DNA of 38,524 nt. It comes from UBA7683 sp964643895. GTDB lineage: Bacteria; Patescibacteriota; Saccharimonadia; Saccharimonadales; UBA7683. Below are positions 38,225 through 38,524 of the stretch, in pieces. The stretch lies in the NCBI GenBank assembly GCA_964643895.1, contig CAZXUE010000009.1:1-38524 (forward strand), written 5' to 3'. The notes under the pieces were generated by a model. That model made no database searches. It was not told the origin of the DNA and saw only the letters and a list, made by a program, of their open reading frames with translations. How positions within the stretch are numbered: position 1 is the first letter of the stretch; each line of letters begins with the position of its first letter. The position numbers and the translations under genes were made by a program.

Positions 38225-38239
38225 TATCGATTATCGATA
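38225..38239 (-). promoter_or_regulatory. 15-bp palindromic operator candidate
   Basis: TATCGAT and ATCGATA are perfectly complementary around one base. With a 17-nt spacer the -35 would fall at 38234-38239, inside the palindrome, so a bound repressor would block RNA polymerase. Confidence 0.6.
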
Positions 38240-38404
38240 AATTATTATATCAGCCCAACGTAACCTAGTTTACGCAGTTGTAGATAGTGGCAAGCACACA
38301 GTTAACCCACTTATTGCTTATAGCCGGTGATGCACCGAGGATTTATACTAGTTGAGGCATTGTCCGTGCTAATGCTTTGAATTGCAGATCAAAACACCAG
38401 CATT

Positions 38405-38426
38405 AAAAAAACCTCCGCTTAGGAGG
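38405..38426 (-). terminator. intrinsic terminator
   Basis: CCTCC and GGAGG pair around a 5-nt loop. On the minus strand seven T residues follow at 38411-38405. Confidence 0.75.
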
Positions 38427-38482
38427 CTGTAGTTACTAGATTGTAGGAACCTGAACTTCCCGATGGAAAGGTCTAGCAATTA

Positions 38483-38506
38483 AAAAGCCTGTTGCGTTAC
38501 AACAGG
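38483..38506 (-). terminator. intrinsic terminator of a gene beyond the right edge
   Basis: CCTGTTG and CAACAGG form a perfect 7-bp stem around CGTTA. On the minus strand CTTTTT follows. The gene it serves lies to the right of the window. Confidence 0.8.
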
Positions 38507-38524
38507 TTAATTATCTTTGTGGTG

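Larger units (their letters stand above)
38240..38524. other. gene-free right edge
   Basis: No protein gene is supported in about 285 nt. It contains two minus-strand terminators (below) and an inverted AATGCT / AGCATT pair at 38371-38404. The minus-strand segment between the terminators (38428-38481) could be a short RNA or a 3' end of something beyond the window; I cannot tell. Confidence 0.5.

Noticed and set aside
1..38524. CRISPR array, insertion sequence or transposase
   Set aside because: No regular repeat-spacer array, no transposase-like protein and no IS-type terminal repeats were found on either strand.

Overview
The window looks like a piece of a small, densely packed genome of the Candidate Phyla Radiation (Patescibacteria), most likely Candidatus Saccharibacteria (TM7). 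This is inferred from gene character, not from a marker tree. Supporting signs are a 49-residue L32, an over-long LeuRS with inserted domains, a membrane-anchored MurF-like ligase, many conserved small hypothetical membrane proteins, and start codons placed at the predicted transcription start. TAA, TAG and TGA all end ordinary genes, so the UGA-recoding CPR lineages are unlikely.

Layout. 1-2.7 kb: accessory region with three + strand genes (small membrane protein, AdoMetDC-like protein, membrane-anchored M23-like protein) separated by three copies of a 25-nt repeat, then a P-loop gene broken by an amber codon. 2.75-8.05 kb (-): DUF2200, a P2-type ATPase, a DUF3137-like membrane protein, and a DUF4287/DUF1653/88-aa/VOC operon. 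8.1-9.9 kb (+): a class A beta-lactamase-like serine hydrolase, a Cu/Zn superoxide dismutase and a candidate small RNA. 9.9-14.85 kb (-): housekeeping RNA and translation genes (trmD, SPFH protein, KH protein, rpsP, small ORF, rnc, Nudix, nusB, rpmF). 15-18.8 kb: leuS with three insertions and a possible leucine-rich leader peptide. 19-23.3 kb (-): tRNA-Ala, alpha/beta hydrolase, murF-like, ddl and an M15-like peptidase, a peptidoglycan stem-peptide cluster. 23.4-29 kb (-): an 1885-residue sensor-kinase-like protein with extracellular Ig and propeller domains. 29-35.3 kb: membrane proteins and a lemA-htpX-membrane protein-ligA-rdgB operon. 35.4-38.5 kb: tRNA-Leu, HNH protein, HD hydrolase, tRNA-Cys, an unknown protein and a DUF2975/HTH pair.

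Three themes recur. First, eight genes have a -10 hexamer ending exactly 6 nt before the start codon, which predicts leaderless mRNAs, whereas operon-internal genes and long-leader genes often carry Shine-Dalgarno (SD) sequences. Second, two of three tRNAs end only 8-10 nt before a protein start codon, and the same two depart from the conserved tRNA elbow residues. Third, essential proteins carry odd changes: LeuRS with a Nudix domain and another gene-like insert, LigA without its zinc cysteines, Ddl with a Lys/Gly insert, and a histidine kinase whose phosphoacceptor helix pair is separated from its ATPase by a membrane hairpin. These are readings of the sequence; no searches or folding programs were run.
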